DNA from: DASSNR01 sp036278935
GTDB lineage: Bacteria; Gemmatimonadota; Gemmatimonadetes; Gemmatimonadales; Gemmatimonadaceae
DNA length: 44,254 nt
Reading direction: 5' to 3'
Assembly (NCBI GenBank): GCA_036278935.1
Contig: DASUKA010000077.1
Span: 1-44,254, forward strand
The first letter of the stretch is position 1. Every line of letters starts with the position of its first letter. The notes under the pieces are model-generated. The model worked only from the letters and a program-made list of their open reading frames with translations. It did not search any database and was not told the DNA's origin. Positions 1 to 10,400 of the stretch are shown in pieces. The translations under genes were made by a program, and so were the position numbers.

Positions 1-957
1 CAGTATGCGCTGCGCCAGATCTCGGCCGCGACGCACGAGCGCAACCGTCTCAAGTTCGAGCGATACGTCGACGTCGGCCGCTTCAGCGCGGCAACGATCG
101 ACGAGATCACGGCGCAGGTGACGTTGGCCTCGGTCAACGACGCGACCACCGGATTCGGTGTCCTGGGAACCGTGCTGGGCACCGAGGCGATGGACAAGCT
201 GAAGCCGGCGCTCACCAGCGAGCTGCGCTCCACCGTGCTCGACGCCGTCGGCAGCGGCCGCTTCGACAGTCTGTTCTCCCGAACGCCGAGCGCCGCGGAC
301 AGTGACCTCACCCTGGCTGTCGTTGCGCGCAACGTGTCCGCCGACCAGGTGCGTTTCGCGGGGTTGGGGCCACTGCATCGCGAAGGCGACGTCGCGACCG
401 TAGACCTCCGGCTCCGCAACCAACGGTTCGATACCACGCTCGTCCTCCGGGTGCGGATGGAGCGGAGCGGGAAACGCTGGCGCGTGGTAGCGCCCGATAA
501 CCTGAGTGAGTATCTGACGGCGGTGGACGATCTGCAGAAGCGGACGCTGGCCACCGTCAACCAGGAGCGGCGCGCGCGGATTGCCGCGGCGGCGAGCATC
601 GGTCCGGTGCGCCGCACCGTGCGGTCGGACGGGCTCTACAACAGCTACGTCTTTTTCACCGCTCGCGTGCGCAACACGGGGCGCGACACCATCACCACAC
701 TCGCCATGATGCTGTGGGTGGACGGGGATTCCATCCCCTTCACCTCCCTCCCGTTCGGCACGAACCAGCCCATCGCCCCCGGGCGCTCGCGCCGGGCCGA
801 GACATTCATCGATTACAATCAGTACATCGATTGGCACACCCGGGTGCGCTACGGAAGCCATTTGCGCGCGAAGCCATTCCTCGTGGTCACGCGCCGCGGT
901 CCCGTGCGGGACACGCTGTTCGAGTATGCCAGCTGGAAGGATTACGCGGCGCGGTAG
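1..957 (+). CDS. DUF2939-like protein, 5' end outside the window
   Basis: The frame is open from base 1, and its in-frame residues QYALRQISAATHERNRLKFE fit the start of DUF2939-type proteins, in which a short membrane anchor is followed by a YxLxxI-type segment and repeated helix-rich units. The true start is therefore upstream of the window; the GTG at 118 is only an internal codon. The C-terminal third (about residues 200-300 of the visible part) contains a beta-rich stretch with NTGRDTITTLAMMLWVDG, suggesting a second small beta-sandwich domain outside the membrane. The gene stops with TAG at 955-957. No enzyme motif is visible. The family assignment rests on the N-terminal pattern only, and the function is unknown. 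Confidence 0.6.
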   Translation, partial: QYALRQISAATHERNRLKFERYVDVGRFSAATIDEITAQVTLASVNDATTGFGVLGTVLGTEAMDKLKPALTSELRSTVLDAVGSGRFDSLFSRTPSAADSDLTLAVVARNVSADQVRFAGLGPLHREGDVATVDLRLRNQRFDTTLVLRVRMERSGKRWRVVAPDNLSEYLTAVDDLQKRTLATVNQERRARIAAAASIGPVRRTVRSDGLYNSYVFFTARVRNTGRDTITTLAMMLWVDGDSIPFTSLPFGTNQPIAPGRSRRAETFIDYNQYIDWHTRVRYGSHLRAKPFLVVTRRGPVRDTLFEYASWKDYAAR

Positions 958-1034
958 TGCGCACACCGCCAGTCACGAGCCGCCACAACATGGCGCCGAC
1001 CATCCCACCCGCTCACCTCCGCCACAAGCCAGCC

Positions 1035-1481
1035 ATGAGCCCTTTCCAGGAGCCCCGCGAAGTCCCCATCAGCGAAATCGACGTCCTCCCGGCGCTTGAC
1101 CCACCGCGCGACGAAGTTTTCTCCCGCTTGCTCGAGCGCGCGGCGCGAGGGGAGCTGGACGTCTTTCATGGCGCCGTTCCGCTGTCGCTCATCACCCCGT
1201 TCAGCCGTGTCTACGATCCCTCATCCCATCCGGCGGGGGAAGCAGCTATCCAGACGGTGATGGACGACTGGCGGCGCGGCAGCTACCAGCACATGTGGGT
1301 CTATCCCGCGAACGATCGCTACGTCATGTCCGACGATTACATCGTCTGGATGGCCGCCGTGCGCGGGCAGCCGGAGTTGGTGCCCTGCTGGATTCTGGGA
1401 CAGCCAACGGTGCCGGGTGTGGTCGGCGTGCAGGGACCGCTGGAACCCGGCCGCGTGCGGCAGCTGCTGGGCCTGCACTGA
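1035..1481 (+). CDS. Conserved hypothetical protein, about 148 aa
   Basis: A soluble, tryptophan- and tyrosine-rich small protein with no signal peptide. Visible features are an acidic N-terminus (EVPISEIDVLPALDPPRDEV), then a central DDWRRGSYQHMWVYP segment, then VMSDDYIVWMAAVRGQPELV and a valine/glycine-rich end. The pattern of a polar head and a compact aromatic core suggests a small single-domain fold, but I do not recognise the family. Two in-frame ATGs are possible, at 990 (MAPTIPPAHL) and 1035 (MSPFQEPREV). I chose 1035 because the residues before it look like translated spacer; neither has a clear ribosome binding site. It lies 33-78 bases after the preceding gene and may be cotranscribed with it. 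Confidence 0.6.
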   Translation: MSPFQEPREVPISEIDVLPALDPPRDEVFSRLLERAARGELDVFHGAVPLSLITPFSRVYDPSSHPAGEAAIQTVMDDWRRGSYQHMWVYPANDRYVMSDDYIVWMAAVRGQPELVPCWILGQPTVPGVVGVQGPLEPGRVRQLLGLH

Positions 1482-1717
1482 ACCGGCTGGCCCACCACCC
1501 GGAGCCGGGCGCGCCGGAGATAGGCGGGCCTCGCGCCAGTCGGCGTGGACGGCAGTCGGCTCTTGTTCAACCGCTTGCACGGGGCATGCGGCCAACCAGC
1601 GCACGAAGCGGGCAGCCGGTTGCGACCGCGGGGATGCGGATCAGTGTGGTAGATCGTCCATTGTCAGACGCCCCCTGCATCATCCCCGGCGGCACCGAAC
1701 TTCGATCCAGCGCATAC

Positions 1718-3088
1718 ATGTCCCCCATCCTTGCCATCACGGCGCTCATCGCCTTCGTCGCCGGCAGTCTCGGCACCTATCTGATCTGCCGAGCACGGCT
1801 CGCGACCGCGCGAACCGAGACGCGCTCGGCGCAGGCATGGAGCACCGACCTGGAGCGCCGGCTGAACCAGCGCATCGCGCAGCAGGACGCCGAGCTGAAG
1901 ACGCTCCGGGAGCGCCTCACTACCATGACCGCCGACGACGCCACGCAGCGCACGAGAGTCGCGGAGCTGGAGCGCCTCCACCGGCAGTTGCAGGATGTGT
2001 TCGCCTCACTGTCCGCCGATGCGCTCAAGAGCAACAACGAAGCGTTCCTGCAGCTCGCGCGCACCGAGCTGGAGCGCGTGCGCGCGGAGGCCAAGGGCGA
2101 CATCGAGAAGAGCGGGAAGTCGATCGAAGATCTGCTCACGCCCATTCGCGAGGGGCTCAAAGCATACGACGACAAGCTCGCGGTCATCGAGAAGGATCGC
2201 GCGCGTACCTTCGGCGAGATGACCCAGCGATTGCAGCAGGTGGGTGACGCGAGCGATACGCTCAAGGCGGAGACGCGGAACCTCGTGGACGCGCTCCGCA
2301 CGCCCGCAGCGCGCGGCAGGTGGGGAGAGTTTCACCTCCAGCGCGTGTGTGAGATGGCTGGCATGCTCCAATACTGCGACTTCGACACACAGAAGAGCGT
2401 GCAGACCGAAGAGGGCCGGATTCGTCCCGACCTCGTGGTGCGGCTGGCGGGCGGCAAGAGCATTGTGGTGGATTCCAAGGTTCCGGGCGACGCGTATGAA
2501 GCCGCCATGGCGGCGAGCGACGAAGAGGGCCGGTGCGCCCTGCTCAAGAAGCACGCGGAACACGTTCGGGCACGCATCGTGGAGCTCAGCCGGAAAGCAT
2601 ACTGGGAGCAGTTCGACCCCACACCGGGGCTGGTCGTCCTCTTCCTGCCGGGCGACATGCTGTTCTACGCGGCGCTGCAGCAGGATCCAACGCTCATCGA
2701 GTTCGGCGCGGACAGGAACGTTCTGCTGGCGACGCCGACATCGCTGATCGCCATGCTGCGAGCCATCGCACTCGGCTGGCAGCAGGAGAGCATCGCCGAG
2801 AGCGCCGAGGAGATCAGCCGGCTGGCGAAGGAGCTCTACGAGCGGCTGGCGTCGTTCGACGGGCACCTCGAGCGCATGGGGCGGAACCTCAAGAGCGCCG
2901 TCGAGGCGTACAACAGTGGTATTGGCTCGCTCGAGGCACGCGTGCTGGTCACGGCGCGGAAGCTTCACGCGCAGGGCGCGTTTCCGGGCGATGAGATCGC
3001 GGTTTTGTCGCCAGTAGAGGTGCGGCCGCGCGCGTTGCAGGCGCCGGAGTATCTCCCCGCCAGCCGCGCGTCGGGAACCACGGAGTAG
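1718..3088 (+). CDS. rmuC: DNA recombination protein RmuC
   Basis: A 456-residue RmuC-family protein. An N-terminal membrane anchor (about residues 4-22) is followed by a long coiled coil (about 25-110, rich in Glu, Arg and Leu heptads), then the RmuC domain with a PD-(D/E)XK-like nuclease core. Landmarks are RGRWGE at 199-204, RPDLVVRLAGGKSIVVDSK near 240-260, and QFDPTPGLVVLFLPGDMLF after it. In E. coli, RmuC limits inversions at short inverted repeats; the biochemical activity is taken from the family. The frame is open well upstream (to 1295), but the ATG at 1718 opens directly into the membrane segment, so it is the natural start; no Shine-Dalgarno is seen. It is a neighbour of addB-addA, a second recombination module. 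Confidence 0.93.
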   Translation: MSPILAITALIAFVAGSLGTYLICRARLATARTETRSAQAWSTDLERRLNQRIAQQDAELKTLRERLTTMTADDATQRTRVAELERLHRQLQDVFASLSADALKSNNEAFLQLARTELERVRAEAKGDIEKSGKSIEDLLTPIREGLKAYDDKLAVIEKDRARTFGEMTQRLQQVGDASDTLKAETRNLVDALRTPAARGRWGEFHLQRVCEMAGMLQYCDFDTQKSVQTEEGRIRPDLVVRLAGGKSIVVDSKVPGDAYEAAMAASDEEGRCALLKKHAEHVRARIVELSRKAYWEQFDPTPGLVVLFLPGDMLFYAALQQDPTLIEFGADRNVLLATPTSLIAMLRAIALGWQQESIAESAEEISRLAKELYERLASFDGHLERMGRNLKSAVEAYNSGIGSLEARVLVTARKLHAQGAFPGDEIAVLSPVEVRPRALQAPEYLPASRASGTTE

Positions 3089-3138
3089 ATTACGAAGGAC
3101 GATGCGGCCTCGGCGTGGCGCTTCGTGGGCGTGGGAGG

Positions 3139-3330
3139 TCAGTCCAGGAAACGTTTGACCTTGAACTCCTTCCAGCCGATTCCCGAGGCCTCGAACCACT
3201 GGAGTTCCGCATCGCGGATCGCACCGTTCTCCAATTGAATGGTAGCAGTTCCCTTCCGTTTCTCCAGCGGCCCGGCCGGTACCATCGCCGTAGCCGAGCG
3301 CGTTCGCGGATGCTGGAGGCCATTCCGCAT
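3139..3330 (-). CDS. Small conserved-looking protein, 63 aa
   Basis: A short minus-strand gene between rmuC and the repeat membrane protein. From the ATG at 3330 it gives 63 residues ending in an ordered, protein-like segment: ATIQLENGAIRDAELQWFEA followed by SGIGWKEFKVKRFLD and TGA. This alternation (a beta strand, ENG turn, a second strand, then a WFEAxGIG turn and a basic strand) resembles a small beta-barrel or SH3-like unit and is unlike the Arg/Pro-rich shadow frames around it. A GGAAGG ribosome binding site sits eight bases before the 3330 ATG, which favours this start over the ATG at 3285 (48 residues). I recall similar short C-terminal patterns in uncharacterised bacterial proteins but cannot name a family. 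Confidence 0.62.
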   Translation of the reverse strand: MRNGLQHPRTRSATAMVPAGPLEKRKGTATIQLENGAIRDAELQWFEASGIGWKEFKVKRFLD

Positions 3331-3495
3331 CGCTTGAGCCTTCCGCCTCCCTCCCCACTCCCCGGACGCCTTCCCCGATCCATGCGCGATGGAACTGTCA
3401 ATGCATGACTCTCCACGTGCACCTCTCCTGCGGTACCCACGCGGACTGACGCGCGGGAGCTGGCGCCGAGCGGACCGCACAGCCATGAGGACACG

Positions 3496-4146
3496 ATGAC
3501 CGACACGCAGATGGATCCCACACCGACAGACCCGAACGCCATCACCGACGTCAGAACCGGGTCCATGGGAGAGGCCAGCATGGGGGTAGGCGCAGCGGTG
3601 CTGGGCATACTTGGCCTGATCGGCCTCGCGCCCCGCGCGCTGGATTCCATCGCGTGCATCGCGGTGGGGGTCGGGCTGCTCGCGGCCAGCCGGGCGATTT
3701 CGCGCGCCGTGCCGGCGCCGACCGCCGACAGCGCACGGCATCCCCGGCAGGCCATTCCCAGCAGCCTCGCCATGACGTCGCTCGCCGGTGTCGCCGGGGT
3801 GGTGCTCGGCATCCTGGCCCTCATCGGGATCGGGGCCCTTGCCATGCTCTCGGCGGCCGCCATCGTGCTCGGGGCAGGGCTCATCATGGCCGGCGGTGCT
3901 CGCGCACGCATCGAGGCGCTCTGGTATGCGCGGACCGCGGGCGATACGCGCATCATGGAAGACGTGGCCTACGCCGCCAGCGGCTCCGATGTGCTGGTCG
4001 GCATCGGCGCCGTGGTGCTCGGCATTCTCGCGCTGGGCGGATTCGCGCCCATCACACTCACCCTCATCGCCATGCTCTCGCTCGGTGCCGCCATCCTGCT
4101 GGGCGGGTCGACGATCACCGCGCGCGCGGTGGGACACATCGACTGA
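3496..4146 (+). CDS. Membrane protein of three internal hydrophobic repeats
   Basis: A 216-residue integral membrane protein with a polar N-terminus (1-28) followed by three copies of a roughly 36-residue unit at about 31-65, 97-133 and 167-203. Each unit reads VLGIL-x-L-x-G, a short turn often with AP, then a second hydrophobic stretch IAxxxLGAxLL and a small-residue end, so six short membrane segments are likely. The loops between units are Arg/Ala rich. A GAGG ribosome binding site precedes the ATG at 3496 by five bases. A strong hairpin follows the stop. I know of no assigned function; small-residue packing of this sort suggests a homo-oligomeric membrane assembly, which is inference only. 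Confidence 0.8.
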   Translation: MTDTQMDPTPTDPNAITDVRTGSMGEASMGVGAAVLGILGLIGLAPRALDSIACIAVGVGLLAASRAISRAVPAPTADSARHPRQAIPSSLAMTSLAGVAGVVLGILALIGIGALAMLSAAAIVLGAGLIMAGGARARIEALWYARTAGDTRIMEDVAYAASGSDVLVGIGAVVLGILALGGFAPITLTLIAMLSLGAAILLGGSTITARAVGHID

Positions 4147-4154
4147 CGGAGCGC

Positions 4155-4188
4155 CGGCCGGTCGCGCGCGGCGCCACGCGACCGGCCG
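4155..4188 (+). terminator. Strong hairpin after the repeat membrane protein
   Basis: A perfect 12-bp inverted repeat, CGGCCGGTCGCG (4155-4166) and CGCGACCGGCCG (4177-4188), with a 10-base loop, begins nine bases after the stop at 4146. There is no T tract, as is usual for very GC-rich genomes, so it may terminate or simply protect the 3' end. It also separates the upstream gene from addB. Confidence 0.65.
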
Positions 4189-4245
4189 CGGTGTTGCGCC
4201 GCCGCAAGTCTCGCCACTGTCACACCCGGGGCGTATGTTCGCCTC

Positions 4246-7200
4246 GTGCCCGCCACCCTCCTCTCCGCTCCAACCGGCTCCTCACTCTCCGCGCTCCTTC
4301 TTCCGCACCTCGCCCAGGCGATGCGCGCGCACACGCGCGTCTGGTATCTCGCCCCATCGGCCGGCGTGCGGAACCGCCGTATCCGCGCGCTCGCGCATCG
4401 CATGCCGCTCCTCGCGCCCCCCATCGGTACCGTCGAGGACTTCGCGCGCGAGGCACTCCACGCTGCCGGCCGCACCATCCCCGAACCCGCCGATGAGCTG
4501 GCCGTCGAGCTTATCCTCCGTGACCTGATCGCGAAGGCGCTCCCCACCGCCACACACCGACCGGGTACCGGTCTCGCGCGTGCGGCACTGCGCGCCATCG
4601 ACACGCTCCTGGCCGACGGCTACCGGTGCGATTCGCTCCCCTTCCCCGCCAGCTCGTCGCCGCCTTCCCCGGTGGCGGCCCCGGCGGCGTCGGAGTTGGC
4701 GCCCGCCCGGGGGGAAGTATGGACCGAAGATGCCTCACCCCCGCCGGCGCGTGAGCTGCGCATCGCCGCGCTCTGGCGCGCGCTCCATGCGCTCTGCCCC
4801 GATGCCGACTGGGCCGCGCCCATGCGCGAGCTGCTCACCGGCCATCTCATCGAGCACGCGGCGCCCGAGCTGCTCCTCATCGAGGGGTCTCCACTCACCG
4901 GCGAGCTCTCGGCGCGCATCGTGTCGGCACTCATCCGCACCGTGATGGCGCGTGGCGGACGTGTGATCGCGGCGCTCCCCGATGTGCCGCCCGGTCGCGG
5001 GCGCATCGCGCGGGCTGCCGCCTTCCTGCATGAGCAGATGGGCGTCGCGCCTACACCGGTGCAGGGTGACATGGACGGCGCCGCGCCCGCCATCCGCCAC
5101 ATCGCGGACCATCTCTTCCGCACCGATCTGCAACCCTTCGCGCTGCGCGCGGCGCGCGTTCAAGAGCGCCCCGCGCATGTCCTCACGCTCCACGCCCCCG
5201 ACGCGCATTCCACGGCGGAACTGGTGGCGCGTGAGATCATCGCGCTCATGGGCGACTCGCGCGACGGGTGGGCCGCACTCGACCGCGGAGTGGTGGTGGT
5301 CTGTCCCACCCGTGACGACCGCCGCCTGGTGGAGCGCGCGCTCCGCCGCCACGACATCCCCGTCGCCGCAGTGCCGCGCGAGCCCATGCACGCGCACCCT
5401 GGCGGCCGCTATCTGCTGGCCCTGCTCACCGTGCTGGAGCTTGGCCCGGCCGCGCCGCTCGATGCGGTGCTCGCGCTCCTTGGCAGCGATGGCTGGGCGC
5501 TCGACCGGCGGGAGGCCGCCCGCCTGGAAGCCCAGCTCATTCGCGCGGGCGCGACCTGCGCGCGCGATGCGCTGGCCGAGCTGCGCACGGGGCGAGCCCA
5601 TCGCCGCCTCCGGCGTGTGCTCGCACTCGCCGGCGCGCTGGCCGCCACCAGTGACATGAGCGAGTACGTTCATCTCGTCCGATGCGCAATCCATCCGCGG
5701 CTCGCGCGCGCTGAGCACAGGACGTGTGATCCCGTGCGCGGCGCGTGGGAGCGACACAGCGCCATCGCCATCGCCGACGGGCATCGCCCGACCGCACGCG
5801 TGCGGGCCGTTGCAGGCTACGCGCGCCCCATGCGCCGGCTCGATGATCTCATGCGCACGCTCGCGGAGCGCGCGCGCCGCACGGAGGCGCATCCCACCTT
5901 TGCCGACTGGGCGCGCGACCTGCGTGCGCTCATGATGAACACCGAGCTGCAGATCGGTTCCGCGCCGGCGCGCGGCGTGCGGCTGGAGCCGCCCGGCGCC
6001 ATCGAGCCGGCGCAGATCGTCGTCGTCCTGGGACTGGTGGAGAAGCGCTTTCCCCGCGCGCCTCGGCAGGATCCCTTCCTGCCCGACGACATGCGCCAGG
6101 CCCTCGGCACCCACTTTCTCGTGGCGCCGCGTACCGCGGCCGATGTGGGCGACATGGAGCGCGAGCGATTCCTGCTCTCGTGCGCGGCCGCGCGGCGGCA
6201 ACTGTATCTCTGCTCACCAAAGATGGACGACGATGGCCGCGAGCTGCTGCCGTCCATGTTCGTCGAGGACGTTCAGCGATGCCTGGGCGGTGGGCGACTC
6301 ACGCCGCTCGAGGAGCGCGCGGTGCATATCGGCAGCGCGATCCCCGATCTCGAGTGGGCGGACGGCGCACCCGAGCTCCGCGCGGCGGTGGCGGCGGCGT
6401 TGCACGATGCCGCGCTTCCGGAGTCGCGCCGCCCGCGCGTTGCGCGCGCCTTCGATGCGCTGTCCGCGCGGGATGCGCGCTTTCGCGAGCGGCTCATCGC
6501 GAGCATGCCGGATTACCATGCGCGCGTGTCGCGCGACGAGTCGGTCGTCTATCTGCGCACGCACGCCGCACGCCTGAGCCACTCGCAGATCGATGCCTAC
6601 GGCCATTGTGCCTTCCAGCACTTCGTGGAAAAGCGGCTGAAGCCGGCCGCGCTGGAGCTACCGCGCTTCGACGCGCTGGCGCAGGGCGGCGTGGCGCACC
6701 GGTGGCTGTGGGAGTTTGCCGCACGCGATGGGGGATGGAGCGACGGTGGCGGTGCTCGCTTCGACCAGGCGGTGGCGGCGCTCGCCGCGCGGGAAGTCCC
6801 GGCCACTCCCGCATCGCGCTTCGCGCCGCAGCGCAGCGCGGCCGATTGGGAGCTGCTCAAGCGCCGCACCATCGAGCTGCTACACCGCGAGCGCGAGCGG
6901 CTAGCCAGCACGCCGTTCAAGCCGGTGTATCACGAGCTGGCGTTCGGCATGTCGCGCGGGCACGCCGCGCTCGACGACAGCGGTCACGATGCGGCCAGCC
7001 TTCCCGATCCGCTCCCGCTGCGATTCGGCGAGCACATCATCCGGCTCACCGGCCGCATCGACCGCGTGGACATCGTCGAGCGGCGCGGGCGGCGATTCGG
7101 CATCGCCATCGATTACAAGCTTGGATCGGTGGATCGCTACGTTGCCGCGCTCCGCCGGAACGAGGAACTGCAGCTCTTTCTCTATCTGCGCGCGATGCTT

Positions 7201-7497
7201 GCGTGGGACATCGTGCCGGTCGGTGCGCTCTACCTCTCGATTCACGAGAACGAGATGGCCGGGCTGCTGCTCGACGAGTACGCCGGGCAGCTCGGAACGA
7301 TCGGGGAGCGTGTGACGACGGTGACGCGCGCGGAGTGGCGCCGCCTCCGTCACGCCGCGAACGCGGAGGTGGCGCGCCGCCACGCACGCATGCAGCAGGG
7401 CATCATCGAGGCGCGTCCGCGCGACTGGGACTGCGGATACTGCGAGCTGAGCGATGTGTGTCGTATCGATCTCTGGAAAGCGCGCGCCGATGGATAG
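4246..7497 (+). CDS. addB: AddB-like nuclease subunit with Fe-S cluster ligands
   Basis: A 1083-residue partner of the downstream UvrD-type helicase. The C-terminal third is a PD-(D/E)XK nuclease: GRIDRVD at 936-942 and the catalytic IDYK at 955-958, with the glutamine-bearing ELQLFLYLR helix after it. Four cysteines, C788 and C1063-x2-C1066-x5-C1072, bracket the nuclease exactly as in AddB/RexB proteins, where they hold a 4Fe-4S cluster. The N-terminus (APTGSSLSALLL) sits where a P-loop would be but lacks the GKT, so ATP binding by this subunit is doubtful. It starts at GTG 4246 without a visible ribosome binding site. It overlaps addA by eight bases, so the two are almost certainly cotranslated. 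The role, from the family, is double-strand break end processing. Confidence 0.85.
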   Translation: MPATLLSAPTGSSLSALLLPHLAQAMRAHTRVWYLAPSAGVRNRRIRALAHRMPLLAPPIGTVEDFAREALHAAGRTIPEPADELAVELILRDLIAKALPTATHRPGTGLARAALRAIDTLLADGYRCDSLPFPASSSPPSPVAAPAASELAPARGEVWTEDASPPPARELRIAALWRALHALCPDADWAAPMRELLTGHLIEHAAPELLLIEGSPLTGELSARIVSALIRTVMARGGRVIAALPDVPPGRGRIARAAAFLHEQMGVAPTPVQGDMDGAAPAIRHIADHLFRTDLQPFALRAARVQERPAHVLTLHAPDAHSTAELVAREIIALMGDSRDGWAALDRGVVVVCPTRDDRRLVERALRRHDIPVAAVPREPMHAHPGGRYLLALLTVLELGPAAPLDAVLALLGSDGWALDRREAARLEAQLIRAGATCARDALAELRTGRAHRRLRRVLALAGALAATSDMSEYVHLVRCAIHPRLARAEHRTCDPVRGAWERHSAIAIADGHRPTARVRAVAGYARPMRRLDDLMRTLAERARRTEAHPTFADWARDLRALMMNTELQIGSAPARGVRLEPPGAIEPAQIVVVLGLVEKRFPRAPRQDPFLPDDMRQALGTHFLVAPRTAADVGDMERERFLLSCAAARRQLYLCSPKMDDDGRELLPSMFVEDVQRCLGGGRLTPLEERAVHIGSAIPDLEWADGAPELRAAVAAALHDAALPESRRPRVARAFDALSARDARFRERLIASMPDYHARVSRDESVVYLRTHAARLSHSQIDAYGHCAFQHFVEKRLKPAALELPRFDALAQGGVAHRWLWEFAARDGGWSDGGGARFDQAVAALAAREVPATPASRFAPQRSAADWELLKRRTIELLHRERERLASTPFKPVYHELAFGMSRGHAALDDSGHDAASLPDPLPLRFGEHIIRLTGRIDRVDIVERRGRRFGIAIDYKLGSVDRYVAALRRNEELQLFLYLRAMLAWDIVPVGALYLSIHENEMAGLLLDEYAGQLGTIGERVTTVTRAEWRRLRHAANAEVARRHARMQQGIIEARPRDWDCGYCELSDVCRIDLWKARADG

Positions 7498-10400
7498 CGC
7501 CGCGGAGATTCCTGGCCTCACCCCCGCGCAGCGCTCCGCCGCGCTGAGCCGCGATCCTCTGCACGTCGTGTCCGCCGGCGCAGGCTCCGGCAAGACGCGC
7601 GTGCTCGTGGAACGCGTCGTCGCCCTCGCGAAGGACGGGATTGGGCCGGATCGCCTGCTCGCGATCACCTTCACGGAAAAGGGTGCGGCGGAGCTCAGGC
7701 GACGCATCATCGCGCGCCTGGAGAGCGAAGGGCTCGATGCGGCCCGCCGCGCCGCGGAGGCCGCGTACATCTCCACCATCCACGGCTTCTGCGCGCGCGT
7801 TCTGCGGGAATGGCCCGTGGAAGCCGGCCTCGATCCGTCGTTCGGCATTCTCGACGACGTGGACGCGGCGCTCTTCCACTCTGACCGACTCGACGCGCTC
7901 TGGGGCGATGAGGAGTTCGAGACACTGGCGCGCGAGTACGGTGGGAGTTCCGACGATCGCAAGGGTGCCTCGCGCACTCACGGCTCGCGCGGCTCGGGCT
8001 CCGGCGAGCCGGCGCTGTTCAGGATCATCAGGAAGGTGCTCGACACGTGGCGGGAGCTGGGGCGACAGGTGGACGAGCTGGAGCGCGCGGCCGATCCCGA
8101 CGTGCTCACGAAGGGCGCCCTCGATCGCTCGCGTGAGTACGCCGGCCGGCGGTGGCGCGACATGCTCGAACTGCTCCGGGGCGCCGAGCGTCTGACATCG
8201 GCGCACGAGCTCACGCCGGCCGCGGGCGAGAAATACGCGCGTCTATGCGGGTTGATTGCCACGCTCCGGCCGGGCGAGCCGCATTGGGAGATGGCCTGGG
8301 AGTTGTGGGATTGCATCGGCTTCTACACGTCACTCAGGAAGGAGCCCAGAAAGGGCGAGTGGAAGGCGCGGCTGGAGCCGGCGCGCGATATCGCCGACAG
8401 CATGCGCAAACGCCATCCCATCGACGACGAGGCGCTCGATCGCGAGAGTGCCCGCCGCGCGGCACTCGTGATGCGATGGGCGGCCGCACTGTGGCGCGAC
8501 TTCGATCGCTTCAAGGCCGAGCGGAATCTGCTGGATTACCAGGACCTCCAGCTCGCGGCCCTCCGCATGCTCGGCGCGACGCCGGCCGCACTGCGCGAGT
8601 ACCGCCGCCGCTTCGCGCACATCCTCCTCGACGAGGCGCAGGATACCAACCGGCTGCAATACACACTGCTGCAATTGCTCTGGACGGGGAACAATGCGTG
8701 GTTCGTGGTGGGCGATGCCAAGCAGGCCATCTACGGATTCCGGAACGCCGAGCCGGAGCAGTTCCTCAAGCTCACGAAGAAAGCCGGCACGCACGTCACC
8801 GACCTGACCGAGAATTTCCGCTCGCGCGCTGAGCTGTTGCAGATGGTGAACGCCGCGGGTCACGCCTTCTGGGATGCTGTGCCGGCCATGCGCTTCAAGG
8901 AGCTCGCGCCGGCGTACGACTACCTGCCGGGCGGCACGGCGCCCCGCGTGGAGCTGTGCGTGGTGGACCAGCGCGAACGCGCCGGTGAGGGTGGAAGCGG
9001 CGGTGGGGATGAGCGCGATGATGAGGATGACCACGAAGAGCGCGGCGCCGCGGCGAAGCGGCAGTGGGAGAGCATCGACGTGGCGCGCGAACGCGAAGCA
9101 CGGTGGATCGCCGAGCGTCTGCAGCGGCTGGAGCGGGAACGCTACCAGATCTGCGATGAGGACCCCGACACGCATGCGAAGTTCTGGCGCGACTTCGGCT
9201 GGAGCGATGCCGCCATCCTGGTGCGAACCAGGAGCGCGTTTCCCGCCATCCGGCGCGTGCTCCGCGACGCGGGCATCCCGCTGGCGGTGGTGGGCGGATC
9301 GGGCTTCTTTGATGGGCTCGAGGTGCGCGACCTGCTGAACGGACTGCGCCTGCTGGCCAATCCGCGCGATGACTCGGCGCTGCTGGCCGCGCTCCGCTCG
9401 CCGCTGTGCGCGGTGGATGACGACACGCTCCTCGCGCTCCGCCAGGCGAGGGATGCGCGCCGAGCGCATGATGACTCGGCAGCCGGCGCGAATGCGTCAC
9501 GCCGTGCCGGCCGGTCGCGTCGCGACCGAGCGCCGCTCTCCTTCTGGGATGCCATCCACCGCGCCCCGCTCGAGCCCGCCGCGCGCGAGAAGGTGGATGA
9601 GTTCATGCGCACTGTGCTCGAGTTGCGCGAGCTGCGCGATGCGCTCCCGCCGTCGGAGCTGTTGCATCGCCTGGTCGAGCGCACCGACTACCTGGCGCGC
9701 GTCGTGGCCGGTGACCACGCGCGCGAGCGCGCCGCGAACGTCGCCAGACTGGACGCACTCGCCCGCGCCCACGATGCGATGTCGCTGCGCGAGTTTCTGG
9801 AGTACGCCGCGCGCGCCGCGGCGCACCTCTCCGATTCCGCCGATGCCCCGCTGGCGGAGCCCGGCGACCAGGTGGTGACGCTGTGCACCGTGCACCGCGC
9901 CAAGGGCCTCGAATGGCCAGTCGTATTCCTGGCGGATCTCGCGCGCGACTATTGGGAGAAGATGGAACACTCGACCGTCTCGCATGACGGCACGGTGCTC
10001 CTATCGGTGGTCGCTGGCCGTGACAAGAGGGGAAAGAAGATCTGGACGCACTCGCTCGGGACGACGGAGATCCGGGAGCACGCGGACACCGAGTCGGCGG
10101 CGGAGGCCCAACGGCTCTTCTACGTGGGCACCACGCGCGCCCGCGAGCTGCTGATCATGTCCGGCGTGGCGGAGCAAGCCGGCACGCCGCGGGCGAAATC
10201 GTGGAGCCCGACCGCGGGCGCGATGCACGCACCGCTCCCCTGGCTGTGCGCGCATCTGGGACTGGACCCGAAGCAGGGCGTGCGCCCGGGCACTGTTAAA
10301 TGGGACCGCGCCACCGTGCAGGTAACGTGTGTGGATGCCGCCACCGACCCGCACCCTCAGCGCATCGCGCGCACGCGCTCGCTCTCGGAGCTGTATGCTC

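Noticed and set aside
4735..6201. Long minus-strand frame opposite addB (488 codons)
   Set aside because: Arg/Ala/Gly-rich translation with no domain. It mirrors the GC-rich codons of AddB, whose motifs are clear.
7454..7490. Start of addA at 7454 instead of 7490
   Set aside because: The extra 12 residues come from the AddB 3' end and carry no helicase feature; the ATG at 7490 is the natural overlap start.
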